DNA of 64,000 nucleotides from CAVRQM01 sp965246915 (GTDB taxonomy: Bacteria; Pseudomonadota; Alphaproteobacteria; Acetobacterales; Acetobacteraceae), in NCBI GenBank assembly GCA_965246915.1, contig CBDFGB010000008.1, forward strand, positions 1-64,000, in the 5' to 3' direction. Every line of letters starts with the position of its first letter. Position 1 is the first letter of the stretch. Below are positions 39,297-47,710 of this stretch, in pieces. The notes beneath the pieces were generated by a model. It was not told the DNA's origin. It was given only the letters and a program-made list of their open reading frames with translations, and did no database searches. Position numbers and translations under genes: made by a program.

Positions 39297-39848
39297 ATGA
39301 ACAGCGTCGCCAAAATCGAGCAGCGGATGAGCCGGGAGGCCTATCGGGCCTGGGCGCTGGAGCAGCACAACGGGCGCTTCGAGCGGCGGCAGGGCATCGT
39401 ATGCGCGATCGCGCCGGAGCGATCCGTGCATGGCAAGCGCAAGGCGCGCATCTGGTCAGCGCTCGATCAGGCGATCGGCGCGGCCGGGCTGGGCTGCTTC
39501 GCCTATCCCGATGGCATGACCGTCGAGGTGGATGACAGCGACTACGAGCCGGATGCGGTCGTCCGCTGCGGGCGGGACCTGCCTGACGACGCCCTGGTCG
39601 TCCCCGATCCAATGATCATCGTGGAAGTCCTCTCGCCGAGCACCGGCGAGTTCGACCAGACAACGAAACTGACGGATTACTTCACGCTGCCGTCCGTCCA
39701 TCATTATCTGATCGTGTCCCCGGATGAGCCACGGATCATCCATCATCGTCGGGGCGAGTCTGGCATCGAGAACGAGACGGTCTCGTCTGGACCGATCAGG
39801 CTTGATCCTCCCGGGATCACGATAGTGCTGGACGACATCTACAGGTGA
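39297..39848 (+). CDS. Uma2 family protein (PD-(D/E)xK nuclease fold)
   Basis: This 183-residue protein has YRAWALEQHNGRFERRQG at the N-terminus and the nuclease-like core DYEPDAVVRCG ... MIIVEVLSPSTGEFDQTTKLTDYFTLPSVHHYLIV, where D of the first element and E-V of the second form the metal site. Uma2 proteins are abundant in cyanobacteria and some alphaproteobacteria and have no settled role. ATG 39297 lies after the terminator; the gene ends 26 bp before the MttB-family gene. Confidence 0.88.
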   Translation: MNSVAKIEQRMSREAYRAWALEQHNGRFERRQGIVCAIAPERSVHGKRKARIWSALDQAIGAAGLGCFAYPDGMTVEVDDSDYEPDAVVRCGRDLPDDALVVPDPMIIVEVLSPSTGEFDQTTKLTDYFTLPSVHHYLIVSPDEPRIIHHRRGESGIENETVSSGPIRLDPPGITIVLDDIYR

Positions 39849-39874
39849 AATGACGGCATGGCAGGATCCTTCCG

Positions 39875-41416
39875 ATGAGTGACACCGACGCCCCCCGCCG
39901 CACCCGCTCGGGCCGGGCCGGGCGCGCCGCCCCGCCGGCCATCACCCAGAAACCGCGCCGCCAGCCGCGACGCCGCTTTCCGCCGACCGAGATCGTCTCG
40001 GCCGACCAGATCGAGGCGATCCATCAGGCGTCGCTGACCATCCTCGAGGAAATCGGGATGGATTTCCTGAACGACGAAGCCCGCGACCTGCTGGCCCGCG
40101 CCGGCGCGCGCATCGACGGGCTGCGGGTGCGCTTCGATCGCGGCCTGATCGAGAACGCCATCGCCACCTGCCCGGAAAGATTCACGCTGCACGCGCGCAA
40201 TCCGGCGCACGACGTCATCCTCGGCGGCGATTACGTCGCCTTCGGACAGGTCGCCTCCGCGCCCAACTGCACCGACCTCGATCGCGGCCGCCGGCCTGGG
40301 GCACAGGCCGATTTCCGAGACTTCCTGCGGCTGGCGCAGGCGTTCAACATCATCCACCTGACAGGCGGCTACCCGGTCGAGCCGGTCGACCTGCACGCCT
40401 CGGTGCGCCACCTCGACTGCCTCGCCGATTTCGTTCGGCTGACCGACAAGCCGTTCCACGCCTACTCGCTCGGCCGCGCCCGCATCCTCGACGGCATCGA
40501 GATCGCCCGCATCGGCCGAGGCGTCGACGCCGAGACCCTCGCGCGCGAGCCGTCGCTGTTCACCGTGATCAATTCCTCCAGCCCGCTGCGCCTCGATGAC
40601 CCGATGCTCCAGGGCATCATGGAGATGTCGTCGCGCAACCAGATCATCGTCATGACGCCGTTCACCCTGGCCGGCGCCATGGCCCCGGTGACCGTCGCCG
40701 GAGCACTCGCGCAACAGAACGCCGAGGCGCTGGCCGGCATGGCTTTCACCCAGATCGTCCGGCCGGGAGCACCCGTCGTGTATGGCGGCTTCACGTCCAA
40801 CGTCGATATGAAGTCAGGTGCTCCGGCGTTCGGCACGCCGGAATACATGAAAGCCGCGATCATCGGCGGCCAGCTCGCGCGCCGCTACAAGGTGCCTTAC
40901 CGTACCAGCAACGTCTGCGCCGCCAACACCGTCGACGCGCAGGCGGCGTACGAAAGCGTGTTCAGCCTGTGGGCCACCATCATGGGCGGCGGCAATTTCA
41001 TCATGCACGGCGCGGGATGGCTGGAGGGCGGGCTGTCCGCGAGCTTCGAGAAGGTCGTGCTGGACGTCGACCTGCTGCAGATGGTCGCGGAGTTCCTAGA
41101 TCCCTTGGTCACGGACGACGACGCGCTCGCTCTGGACGCGGTGCGCGAGGTCGGGCCGGGCGGACACTATTTCGGAGCCGCGCACACCCAGGCCCGCTAT
41201 CGCGATGCGTTCTACGCACCGATCCTGTCCGACTGGCGCAATTTCGAAAGCTGGCAGGAGGCCGGCAGTCCGGACGCGATGCACAAGGCGAACCGGATCT
41301 GGAAGGATGCGCTGGCCAGCTACGAGCAGCCGCCGCTTGAAGACTCCCGTGCCGAGGAACTGGAGACGTTCGTGGCGCGAAGGAAAAGCGAGGGCGGTTT
41401 CAAGACGGATTTTTAG
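39875..41416 (+). CDS. Trimethylamine methyltransferase (MttB) family protein, non-pyrrolysine
   Basis: This 513-residue TIM-barrel protein of the MttB superfamily transfers a methyl group from a quaternary amine (for example glycine betaine, proline betaine or carnitine) to a corrinoid protein. Recognisable parts are IHQASLTILEEIGMDFLNDEAR, GRRPGAQADFRDFLRLAQAF and FTSNVDMKSGAPAFGTPEYM. There is no in-frame TAG, so it belongs to the non-pyrrolysine branch, whose substrate must be set by other residues. A disordered basic N-terminus (about 35 residues) precedes the domain. It is 3.4 kb from its presumed partners and meets copD convergently. Confidence 0.92.
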   Translation: MSDTDAPRRTRSGRAGRAAPPAITQKPRRQPRRRFPPTEIVSADQIEAIHQASLTILEEIGMDFLNDEARDLLARAGARIDGLRVRFDRGLIENAIATCPERFTLHARNPAHDVILGGDYVAFGQVASAPNCTDLDRGRRPGAQADFRDFLRLAQAFNIIHLTGGYPVEPVDLHASVRHLDCLADFVRLTDKPFHAYSLGRARILDGIEIARIGRGVDAETLAREPSLFTVINSSSPLRLDDPMLQGIMEMSSRNQIIVMTPFTLAGAMAPVTVAGALAQQNAEALAGMAFTQIVRPGAPVVYGGFTSNVDMKSGAPAFGTPEYMKAAIIGGQLARRYKVPYRTSNVCAANTVDAQAAYESVFSLWATIMGGGNFIMHGAGWLEGGLSASFEKVVLDVDLLQMVAEFLDPLVTDDDALALDAVREVGPGGHYFGAAHTQARYRDAFYAPILSDWRNFESWQEAGSPDAMHKANRIWKDALASYEQPPLEDSRAEELETFVARRKSEGGFKTDF

Positions 41417-41422
41417 CGTGCC

Positions 41423-43084
41423 TCACGCCTCGCGGTAGCTCAGCAGCACAAGTCCGATGAGTACGAAGCAGACCGGCCAGGCCCACCCCGCCCACCGCGC
41501 CCCTCGCCCGTCCAGGCGAAGTTCCAGCCACCGCGCCCAGCCGGCGCAGATGCCCAGCAGCGCGAGCGGCGTGTGGGTCAGCTCGATCAGCAGTTGCTCG
41601 CGCACGTTTGCGATGGCGTGAGTGTGGGTCAGCAGCGCGGCCCCTCCCACCGCCGTCAGGAGCGGGAACACGTAGGCCGCCCTCGTCCCCGCAAGACCGC
41701 CCGCCCGCACCCGCCACTCGACCAGCGCGAACACGACCGTCAGCAACACGAAGAATTTGTGCTGCAACACCTCCACGTCCCGAAGGCTGGTCCAAAAGCC
41801 GATCGGACCGAGCGGCCAGACCTCCGGATCGCTGCGCAGGAACAGGAACACCGCCAGGCCGAGGAACACCAGCGGCCAATGCCGCGCCCACCGCGCGCCG
41901 GCCTGATTGATCAGCGCCAGGAGCCCGATCACCGCGACGAACAGCCCGGCCCAGTGGTGGTTGTACTCCGACCAGGCGATGTCGCCCGCATTGCGCGGCG
42001 GCACGATACCGGAGCCCGGGGTGTAGGCCGGAGCGGGCTCGACGTTACGTGCCGCCGCCTCGGCGTCCAACTGCGCCTGCATCGTCGGCAGCATCAGCGC
42101 GTCGCGGTCCGGGCTCGACAACCGCGGCCACACGGGCGTGTTGCGCTCGACGATCTCGGCGAGGCTCACGCGGTCATGGATCAGGTCCACCGCCGGGGGC
42201 ACCGAGGTCAGCGACGCTGCGGCGAAGAACACGCTGAAGCCGATGCCGATCTCGACTTCGGCGAACCGCTTCATACGGACCACCGACGCGCCGGGATCCT
42301 CGCGCAGCCGCCGCACGACGAGGAAATTGCCCAGACCGAGCAGCAGCAGCACGCCGAACATCGAGACCTTGGCACCCACCATCACGCCGAACGCGGTGCC
42401 GTAGAGCGCCTCGACCGAGGCGATGTAGGCCACCGACATCACGATGCCCGACACCAGGATGCAGCCGACGCCCAGCATCGACATGCGCGAAAAACGCGCC
42501 GCCACCATCCGCCAGCCGATCCCGTCGTGGATCCGCCCCAGCGCCATGACGAAGGCCGGAATGCCGCCGATCCAAATCGCCGCCCCGAGTTGATGCAGCG
42601 CCTCCACGGCCAACAATGGCTCCCGCCCCTCGAGCCGTGCCGCCGCATGGGTGGTCAGCGTCGCAGCCGCCAGCACCACGAGCCCAGCGCCGAGCAGCGG
42701 CCAGGCCGGCGCGCGCGATCCCCGCGCCAGCAGCGTCACCGCAATCACCAGGGCTGCCGCCGCCTTCACGAGACCCGCCACCGCGAACGCGGCGCCGAGC
42801 ACCTCGCCGGGCGAGAGCTCCACCGTCTCGACCAGGACGGCATTCTGCAGGATCAGGCCGAGCGCCTCGCAGGCGACCAGCCCCAGCGCCGCCCAGCCGG
42901 CGAGGCGCGCGGTCGCCGCCACGATCCCCGGGCCCTCTGGCAATGCGGCGAACGGCCTCGCCACCAGCACGAGGAACAGCACCCCGCCCAGCGCCATCGA
43001 CTGCGCGACGATGGTGCAGCCATGCAGGATAATGGATAGAAAGCCGAATAGGTCGACGAGCAGGCTCATCCCGTCATGCGTCAT
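41423..43084 (-). CDS. copD: CopD family copper transport membrane protein
   Basis: CopD is an inner-membrane protein that works with periplasmic CopC in copper uptake or tolerance. The 553-residue product has about a dozen hydrophobic segments, a conserved central part (EALHQLGAAIWIGGIPAF) and, after a soluble loop (about residues 320-400), a second membrane half with FVAVIGLLALINQ, HKFFVLLTVVFALVEWRVR and a GIT-like histidine-rich LLTHTHA. ATG 43084 is eight bases after the copC stop; an ATG at 43069 is also possible. The second half exceeds plain CopD (about 300 residues) and resembles a fused YcnJ-type region. Confidence 0.88.
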   Translation of the reverse strand: MTHDGMSLLVDLFGFLSIILHGCTIVAQSMALGGVLFLVLVARPFAALPEGPGIVAATARLAGWAALGLVACEALGLILQNAVLVETVELSPGEVLGAAFAVAGLVKAAAALVIAVTLLARGSRAPAWPLLGAGLVVLAAATLTTHAAARLEGREPLLAVEALHQLGAAIWIGGIPAFVMALGRIHDGIGWRMVAARFSRMSMLGVGCILVSGIVMSVAYIASVEALYGTAFGVMVGAKVSMFGVLLLLGLGNFLVVRRLREDPGASVVRMKRFAEVEIGIGFSVFFAAASLTSVPPAVDLIHDRVSLAEIVERNTPVWPRLSSPDRDALMLPTMQAQLDAEAAARNVEPAPAYTPGSGIVPPRNAGDIAWSEYNHHWAGLFVAVIGLLALINQAGARWARHWPLVFLGLAVFLFLRSDPEVWPLGPIGFWTSLRDVEVLQHKFFVLLTVVFALVEWRVRAGGLAGTRAAYVFPLLTAVGGAALLTHTHAIANVREQLLIELTHTPLALLGICAGWARWLELRLDGRGARWAGWAWPVCFVLIGLVLLSYREA

Positions 43085-43092
43085 CGACGGGG

Positions 43093-43449
43093 TCAGCGCG
43101 GTGCCGTCAGGGTGAACGGCACATCGCCGCGCGTGATGTGGCCGTCGGTCGCCAGCACCTGCCAGCGCAGCCGCCACGATCCGACCGGGAGATCAGCGTG
43201 CGCCGCCAGCACGTCGGGCGGCAGCGCGGGATCGAGCTTCAGCGTGCGGGGCACGCCGTCGGCGCCGATCGCAATCAGGCGCGATCGCGTGGCGTCGATC
43301 CGGCTGTTGAACCGCAAGCGCAAAGCGAGCGGTCCGGCAGGGAGGGCGGCGTTGATGGCAGGGGTGCTTTCGACCAGGATGGCGTGCGCTTCGGCCGAAG
43401 CAGTGGCCCCGAGCAGCAGCCCGGCCGCCAAAATCACGTGCGTCTTCAT
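43093..43449 (-). CDS. copC: Copper resistance protein CopC
   Basis: CopC is a periplasmic copper carrier of about 118 residues. It has a Sec signal (MKTHVILAAGLLLGATASAEA) after which the mature protein begins HAILVESTPA, putting His1 in place as a Cu(II) ligand, and ends with the cupredoxin-like strands WQVLATDGHITRGDVPFTL. It is the first gene of a copC-copD operon and its start lies 18 bp from a divergent SDR gene. Confidence 0.93.
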   Translation of the reverse strand: MKTHVILAAGLLLGATASAEAHAILVESTPAINAALPAGPLALRLRFNSRIDATRSRLIAIGADGVPRTLKLDPALPPDVLAAHADLPVGSWRLRWQVLATDGHITRGDVPFTLTAPR

Positions 43450-43467
43450 GGCTGACGGGAGTGCCGC

Positions 43468-44262
43468 ATGACCGATGACCTTGGCAACAGCCAGACCTCT
43501 CGCCACGCTCTCGTGTGCGCTGCCAGCAAGGGGCTGGGATACGCTTGCGCGATGGCGCTCGCGCGGAGCGGAGCCGACGTCACCATCACCGCCCGGTCCA
43601 CCGGCCCCCTCGAACAGGCGGCCGAGACCATTCGTACGACCACCGGCGTCACGGTCACCACGGTCGCCGGCGACATCACGACGCAGGCCGGGCGCGAGGC
43701 GGCGCTGGCCGCCTGCCCATCGCCCGACATCCTGGTGAACAACGCGGGCGGCCCGCCCGCCGGGGATTTCCGCGACTGGGACCGCGAGGCGTGGATCGCC
43801 GCGCTTGACTCCAACATGCTGGCGCCGATTTTTCTGATTCGGTCCGTGATCGACGGGATGATCGCGCGGAAATTCGGACGCATCGTCAACATCACCTCCG
43901 GCAGCGTGAAATCGCCGATCGCGACGCTCGGCCTGAGCAACGGCGCGCGCGCCGGATTGACCGGCTTCGTCGCCGGGCTGTCCCGGCAGGTCGCGCAGCA
44001 CAACGTCACGATCAACAATCTGTTGCCCGGCGCGTTTCTCACCGACCGGCTGCGCAGCCTGTCGGCCGCCGCGGGGCAGAAAGCCGGAAAGACCGAGGCC
44101 GAGGAGCTCGCGGCGCGGGCACGGACAATCCCGGCGGGCCGGATCGGCGATCCGGCGGAATTCGGCGCGGCCTGCGCGTTTCTGTGCTCGGACGCGGCCG
44201 GCTTCATCGTCGGCCAAAGCCTGCTGCTCGATGGCGGCGCGTTCAACGCCACGTTGGCCTGA
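43468..44262 (+). CDS. SDR family oxidoreductase
   Basis: This 264-residue short-chain dehydrogenase has a variant cofactor loop AASKGLG, the NNAGGPPAGDF segment typical of the 3-oxoacyl-ACP-reductase-like subgroup and an ending QSLLLDGGAFNA. The usual catalytic Y-x3-K is altered: ITSGSVKSPIATLGLSNGARAGL has no Tyr at the expected site (SNGAR in place of YxxSK), so it may be inactive or use a different general acid. It ends five bases before the solute-binding-protein gene. Confidence 0.85.
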   Translation: MTDDLGNSQTSRHALVCAASKGLGYACAMALARSGADVTITARSTGPLEQAAETIRTTTGVTVTTVAGDITTQAGREAALAACPSPDILVNNAGGPPAGDFRDWDREAWIAALDSNMLAPIFLIRSVIDGMIARKFGRIVNITSGSVKSPIATLGLSNGARAGLTGFVAGLSRQVAQHNVTINNLLPGAFLTDRLRSLSAAAGQKAGKTEAEELAARARTIPAGRIGDPAEFGAACAFLCSDAAGFIVGQSLLLDGGAFNATLA

Positions 44263-44267
44263 CGCAT

Positions 44268-45809
44268 ATGCCGCGTCGGCGCGATGTGCTGACCGGCCTC
44301 GCCCTTGCCGCGACCGGGCTTGCTGTCTCGGCCGGCCGCGCCGACCCGCGGACCGAAGTCCCCGTCCTGCGGGCGTCCTGGCAGGACCGGCTCGACACCC
44401 TCGACCCGTACCGCACGCCGCTGCGCACTGGGCTCATGCTCGCGCACGAGGTGTTCGACTGCCTGCTCGACCGCGACCCCGAGACGTTCCAGATCAACCC
44501 GCTGCTCGCGGAATCCTGGACGCAGGAAGACGACCGCACGCTCGCGTTCAAACTGCGGGCCGGCGTAACCTTCCACGACGGCAGCCCGTTCGGCGCGGAG
44601 GACGTGGCAGCCACCGTGCGCACCGTGCTGAGCGACCCGAGGCTTGGCATCCCCAGCAACTACTCCTGGCTGGCCGGCGCGCAGGCCAGCGGCGATCGCG
44701 AGATTCGGCTGAGGCTCGCCCATCCGTTCCCGGCCGCGCCGGAATACGTGGCCATGGTGCTGCCGATCCTGCCGCGCGACGTGGCCAGCGCCGAACGGCG
44801 CGCGGCCATGGCGCTCGCTCCGGTCGGCACCGGGCCCTATCGGCTGATCGGGGTCGATCCCGACGGCACGCTGCGGCTCGCCGCGTTCGACTCGTCGGGC
44901 GCGCCGCCGCCGAAAGGCGTTCCCGCGATCCGACGGCTGCGGATCCGGCAGGAGACCGACCTCGCGGGGCCGTACGCGGACCTCACGGATGGACGTGCGG
45001 ACTGGATCTGGCAACTGACGCCGACGCAGGTCCGCGAGTTGGGTGTGCGCGACGATCTGCAGGTCGTGCGGACCGACAGCATGCGGGTGTTCTATCTGTC
45101 GATGGACGCCGCCGGGCGCAGCGGGACCGACACGCCGTTCGCCAAGCTGGACGCCCGCCGCGCCGCGTGCCACGCACTCGATCGCACGCAGCTCGCGCGC
45201 GAGACGGTCCCCGGCAACGCGCGCCCGGCGATCGCTCCGTGCGGCCTCACCCAATTCGCCTGCGACGCGGGCGCCGCCGTGCGCTACCTCCACGATCCCG
45301 CCCGCGCCCGCGCGCTGCTGGCCGACGCCGGATTCCCCGACGGGCTGCAAACCGAGCTTGTCACCTATGTCCGCCCCGAGATCGCCGAGGCCGCTGCCGC
45401 GATGCTGGCCGAGGGCGGCATCCTGGCGCGCATCACCGTATTGCCGGCCGCCGAGGCGGTGGCCCGGGTCGCCGCTGGCACCGCGCCGTTGTTCCTTGGC
45501 AGTTGGGGCAGTTCCTCGATCAACGACATCTCCGCCTTCCTGCCGCCGTTCTTTGCCTTCGGCCCGCTGGACATGACCCGCGACGCCGCCGTCGCAACCC
45601 TGCTCGCGCAAGCGGGGCTGACGGTCGACCCGGAATTGCGGCGCGGCCTGTACCAGCAGGCAATCCAGCGCATCACGGATCAGGCGTTCATCCTGCCGCT
45701 GTTCGTCGACCCCGCGACCTACGGCATCTCGCGCAAGCTGGCGTTCCGGCCGATGCCGGACGAGTTGCCACGATTCTATCGTGCATCCTGGAAACCAATG
45801 CCGGGTTGA
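44268..45809 (+). CDS. ABC transporter substrate-binding protein, family 5 (DppA/OppA-like)
   Basis: This 513-residue protein binds oligopeptides or similar solutes in the periplasm. The N-terminus MPRRRDVLTGLALAATG has a twin-arginine-like RRRDVLTG followed by a hydrophobic stretch, suggesting Tat export. LDPYRTP, VFDCLLDRDPETFQINPLLAESW and LAFKLRAGVTFHDGSPFGAEDV are standard family-5 signatures. No permease or ATPase genes are next to it, so it is an orphan component here. ATG 44268 is chosen; the frame extends upstream within the SDR gene. Confidence 0.9.
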   Translation: MPRRRDVLTGLALAATGLAVSAGRADPRTEVPVLRASWQDRLDTLDPYRTPLRTGLMLAHEVFDCLLDRDPETFQINPLLAESWTQEDDRTLAFKLRAGVTFHDGSPFGAEDVAATVRTVLSDPRLGIPSNYSWLAGAQASGDREIRLRLAHPFPAAPEYVAMVLPILPRDVASAERRAAMALAPVGTGPYRLIGVDPDGTLRLAAFDSSGAPPPKGVPAIRRLRIRQETDLAGPYADLTDGRADWIWQLTPTQVRELGVRDDLQVVRTDSMRVFYLSMDAAGRSGTDTPFAKLDARRAACHALDRTQLARETVPGNARPAIAPCGLTQFACDAGAAVRYLHDPARARALLADAGFPDGLQTELVTYVRPEIAEAAAAMLAEGGILARITVLPAAEAVARVAAGTAPLFLGSWGSSSINDISAFLPPFFAFGPLDMTRDAAVATLLAQAGLTVDPELRRGLYQQAIQRITDQAFILPLFVDPATYGISRKLAFRPMPDELPRFYRASWKPMPG

Positions 45810-45859
45810 CGCTGCCGGTCCGCAGCCATAACGATTGAGCACATCAGGGAGTTGTCCGC

Positions 45860-46231
45860 ATGGCCGACCCGCAACCACTGCCGCCAACGCTCATCCAGAA
45901 GGCGGCCGACAGGCTGGAGCGGCTCGTCGACGACATCGTGCTGCTGCGGGTCACCACGATCATTGGCGCGGCTCATGTCGATGCCGGCTCCGCCACCGAT
46001 CGGCAGGCGGAAACCGCGATCACGCTCGACGCGGACAAGCCGCAGCTCGTCGCGTCGACCACGATCAACATGCTGATCGGCGACTTCACGCAGGTCATCG
46101 ACCCGGCCTTCATGGAGAAGCCGGAATACATGAAGCTGCATGCCGACGCGATCGTCACGGCGCGCGCAATCCGCGCGGAGACGATGAGCCTGCTCAAGAG
46201 CATCGCCAAGGACATCGAGCAGCGCCTCTGA
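45860..46231 (+). CDS. Hypothetical protein, first of a three-gene set
   Basis: This 123-residue product is unrecognised. It has an N-terminal helix (LIQKAADRLERLVDDIVLLRVTTIIG), an acidic middle with STTINMLIGDFTQVIDPAF and a long C-terminal helix ending KSIAKDIEQRL. No signal peptide or membrane segment is obvious. The TGA overlaps the next ATG (TGATG), so it is translationally coupled to the following gene. Confidence 0.55.
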   Translation: MADPQPLPPTLIQKAADRLERLVDDIVLLRVTTIIGAAHVDAGSATDRQAETAITLDADKPQLVASTTINMLIGDFTQVIDPAFMEKPEYMKLHADAIVTARAIRAETMSLLKSIAKDIEQRL

Positions 46232-47100
46232 TGACCGCCGGCCCGCGCGGCACGAACTGGGAAGCGAGCCTGCGCAGCATCGGCGAAGGCCTGCTGACCA
46301 TCGAGGTGAACACGGTCGAGAAGGCGTCGATGTCGGCACAGAAGATGCCGGAGGTACCGCTTGCGCTGCACGCCATCATCGACGCCTACGCCGGCTATGT
46401 CAGGGACCGCGGCTTCGCGGTCGATCAGGCCTTGCTCGACTTGGCCACCGAACGAATGTCGTTGCGCGACACGCCGGACGAGGACAAGGCGCTGGTGGCG
46501 CGCGAGAACGCCTGGCACCCGCGCGCGCCCTTCGTCGGCGTGGACCTTACGAACGGGCCAGAGGCGTTCGAGGCGCTGCAATGGGCGGCCGCCGCGGCCC
46601 TGCGCGCCGGGGCCAACACGCCGGAGGCGGCACGGGCGCTCGACGGCGAAGTACTCAACAGTCCGGAACGGGCCGGCGTGCTGTCGCGCATTCGCGCCAA
46701 CTCGCGTCAGTTGCGCGAAGTCGCCCTGGTGCTGCGCGACAGCCACGCGCCGCGCCCCGGCAAGTTGCCGTTGTTCGGCGTTGGTGTCGAGGCGACGGTA
46801 CGCGCCCTGCTGAACGATCCGCAGCCGCCGCTGTCGGTGCCGCTCGACAGCCTGGTCCTGGTGCGCAAGGCGTGGGATGTCGGAACGGAGGTCGTGATGA
46901 TGCAAACCTCCGTGCAGATCGACGGCGATGTGGTCATGCGAATCTCGCCCGGCCTCGACGACGCCAAGCGAGCGTTCTTCGCCGATCTGCATGCCGCCAG
47001 CGTCCGGACCGGCCTTGGCCAATGGGACAGGATGTTCGCCCTGGTACGCGACCTGATCGGCGACCTTGGCCGCGCGATCTTCAGAGTGACGGGGTCCTAG
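46231..47100 (+). CDS. Hypothetical protein with VQIDGDVV motif
   Basis: This 289-residue soluble, Ala-rich helical protein is not one I can name. Near the end it has the segment VQIDGDVVMRISPGLDD..RAFFADLHAASV, which recurs in related form in the next gene (IVQLDGDIVSYVSASLLRD..RAALLADHQRAV). The ATG overlaps the preceding stop. The third gene of the set starts 101 bp later. Confidence 0.55.
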   Translation: MTAGPRGTNWEASLRSIGEGLLTIEVNTVEKASMSAQKMPEVPLALHAIIDAYAGYVRDRGFAVDQALLDLATERMSLRDTPDEDKALVARENAWHPRAPFVGVDLTNGPEAFEALQWAAAAALRAGANTPEAARALDGEVLNSPERAGVLSRIRANSRQLREVALVLRDSHAPRPGKLPLFGVGVEATVRALLNDPQPPLSVPLDSLVLVRKAWDVGTEVVMMQTSVQIDGDVVMRISPGLDDAKRAFFADLHAASVRTGLGQWDRMFALVRDLIGDLGRAIFRVTGS

Positions 47101-47201
47101 ACATTCCGAGCCCGTGGCGTCGTATCGCGCAGGCCCCACGTATTCCGGCCACCTGGCTGGCCGCCCGTCGCCCGCTGTTTCGGTTCCTTATCGAGGGCGC
47201 C

Positions 47202-47657
47202 ATGACCGTGCACACGCCGCCGGTCGGCACGCCCACGCTGACCACCATCGTGCAACTCGACGGCGACATCGTTTCTTATGTCTCCGCCAGCCTGCTGCGC
47301 GACTATCCCGGCGTGGATGAGCGCGCCGCCCTGTTAGCGGACCATCAGCGCGCGGTCTCCTCCGCCATGCCGCGCCTGCCGCGCATGGATCGGGCGACTT
47401 GGATGCTGGTCGGCGGCACGACCGGCATCATCGAGGGTGCCGCGATCGGCTTCGATGTCTTTGCGGGCGCGGGGCTTTCGTCGTTGTGGATCCATGTCGC
47501 CGGGCTGGCGCCGCTCGGGTTCCGCGGCACGGCGCTGCGCCTCGTGCTGCGTCTGCTGCGCGATTCCACCAATCGCGTGATCCGGCGTGAGCGCGCCGCC
47601 ATCTGCCGCCAGGTCGCCACTCGCGGCCTCGAGGCGATCAAGCGGGATCACGTCTAA
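47202..47657 (+). CDS. Hypothetical protein with hydrophobic segment
   Basis: This 151-residue product has the VQLDGDIVSYVSASLL motif shared with the preceding gene, followed by a glycine-rich hydrophobic stretch (about 68-105: MLVGGTTGIIEGAAIGFDVFAGAGL..) that could be one or two membrane spans, and a basic C-terminal helix. ATG 47202 is preceded by CGAGGG. An upstream extension to 47115 has no good start. It ends convergent to the histidine kinase gene, 53 bp apart. Function unknown. Confidence 0.5.
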   Translation: MTVHTPPVGTPTLTTIVQLDGDIVSYVSASLLRDYPGVDERAALLADHQRAVSSAMPRLPRMDRATWMLVGGTTGIIEGAAIGFDVFAGAGLSSLWIHVAGLAPLGFRGTALRLVLRLLRDSTNRVIRRERAAICRQVATRGLEAIKRDHV

Positions 47658-47710
47658 TGGTGCGTCGTATCTCTTTCTCGGCAGCCAGCCGCTTACGATC
47701 CAGTCCGGCG

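Noticed and set aside
39875..41416. Possible pyrrolysine-containing trimethylamine methyltransferase
   Set aside because: No in-frame TAG interrupts the gene and no pyl genes are present, so it is the non-pyrrolysine MttB branch.
43446..45887. 813-codon minus-strand frame opposite the SDR and solute-binding-protein genes
   Set aside because: No recognisable domain, and it would cover two genes with clear family signatures.
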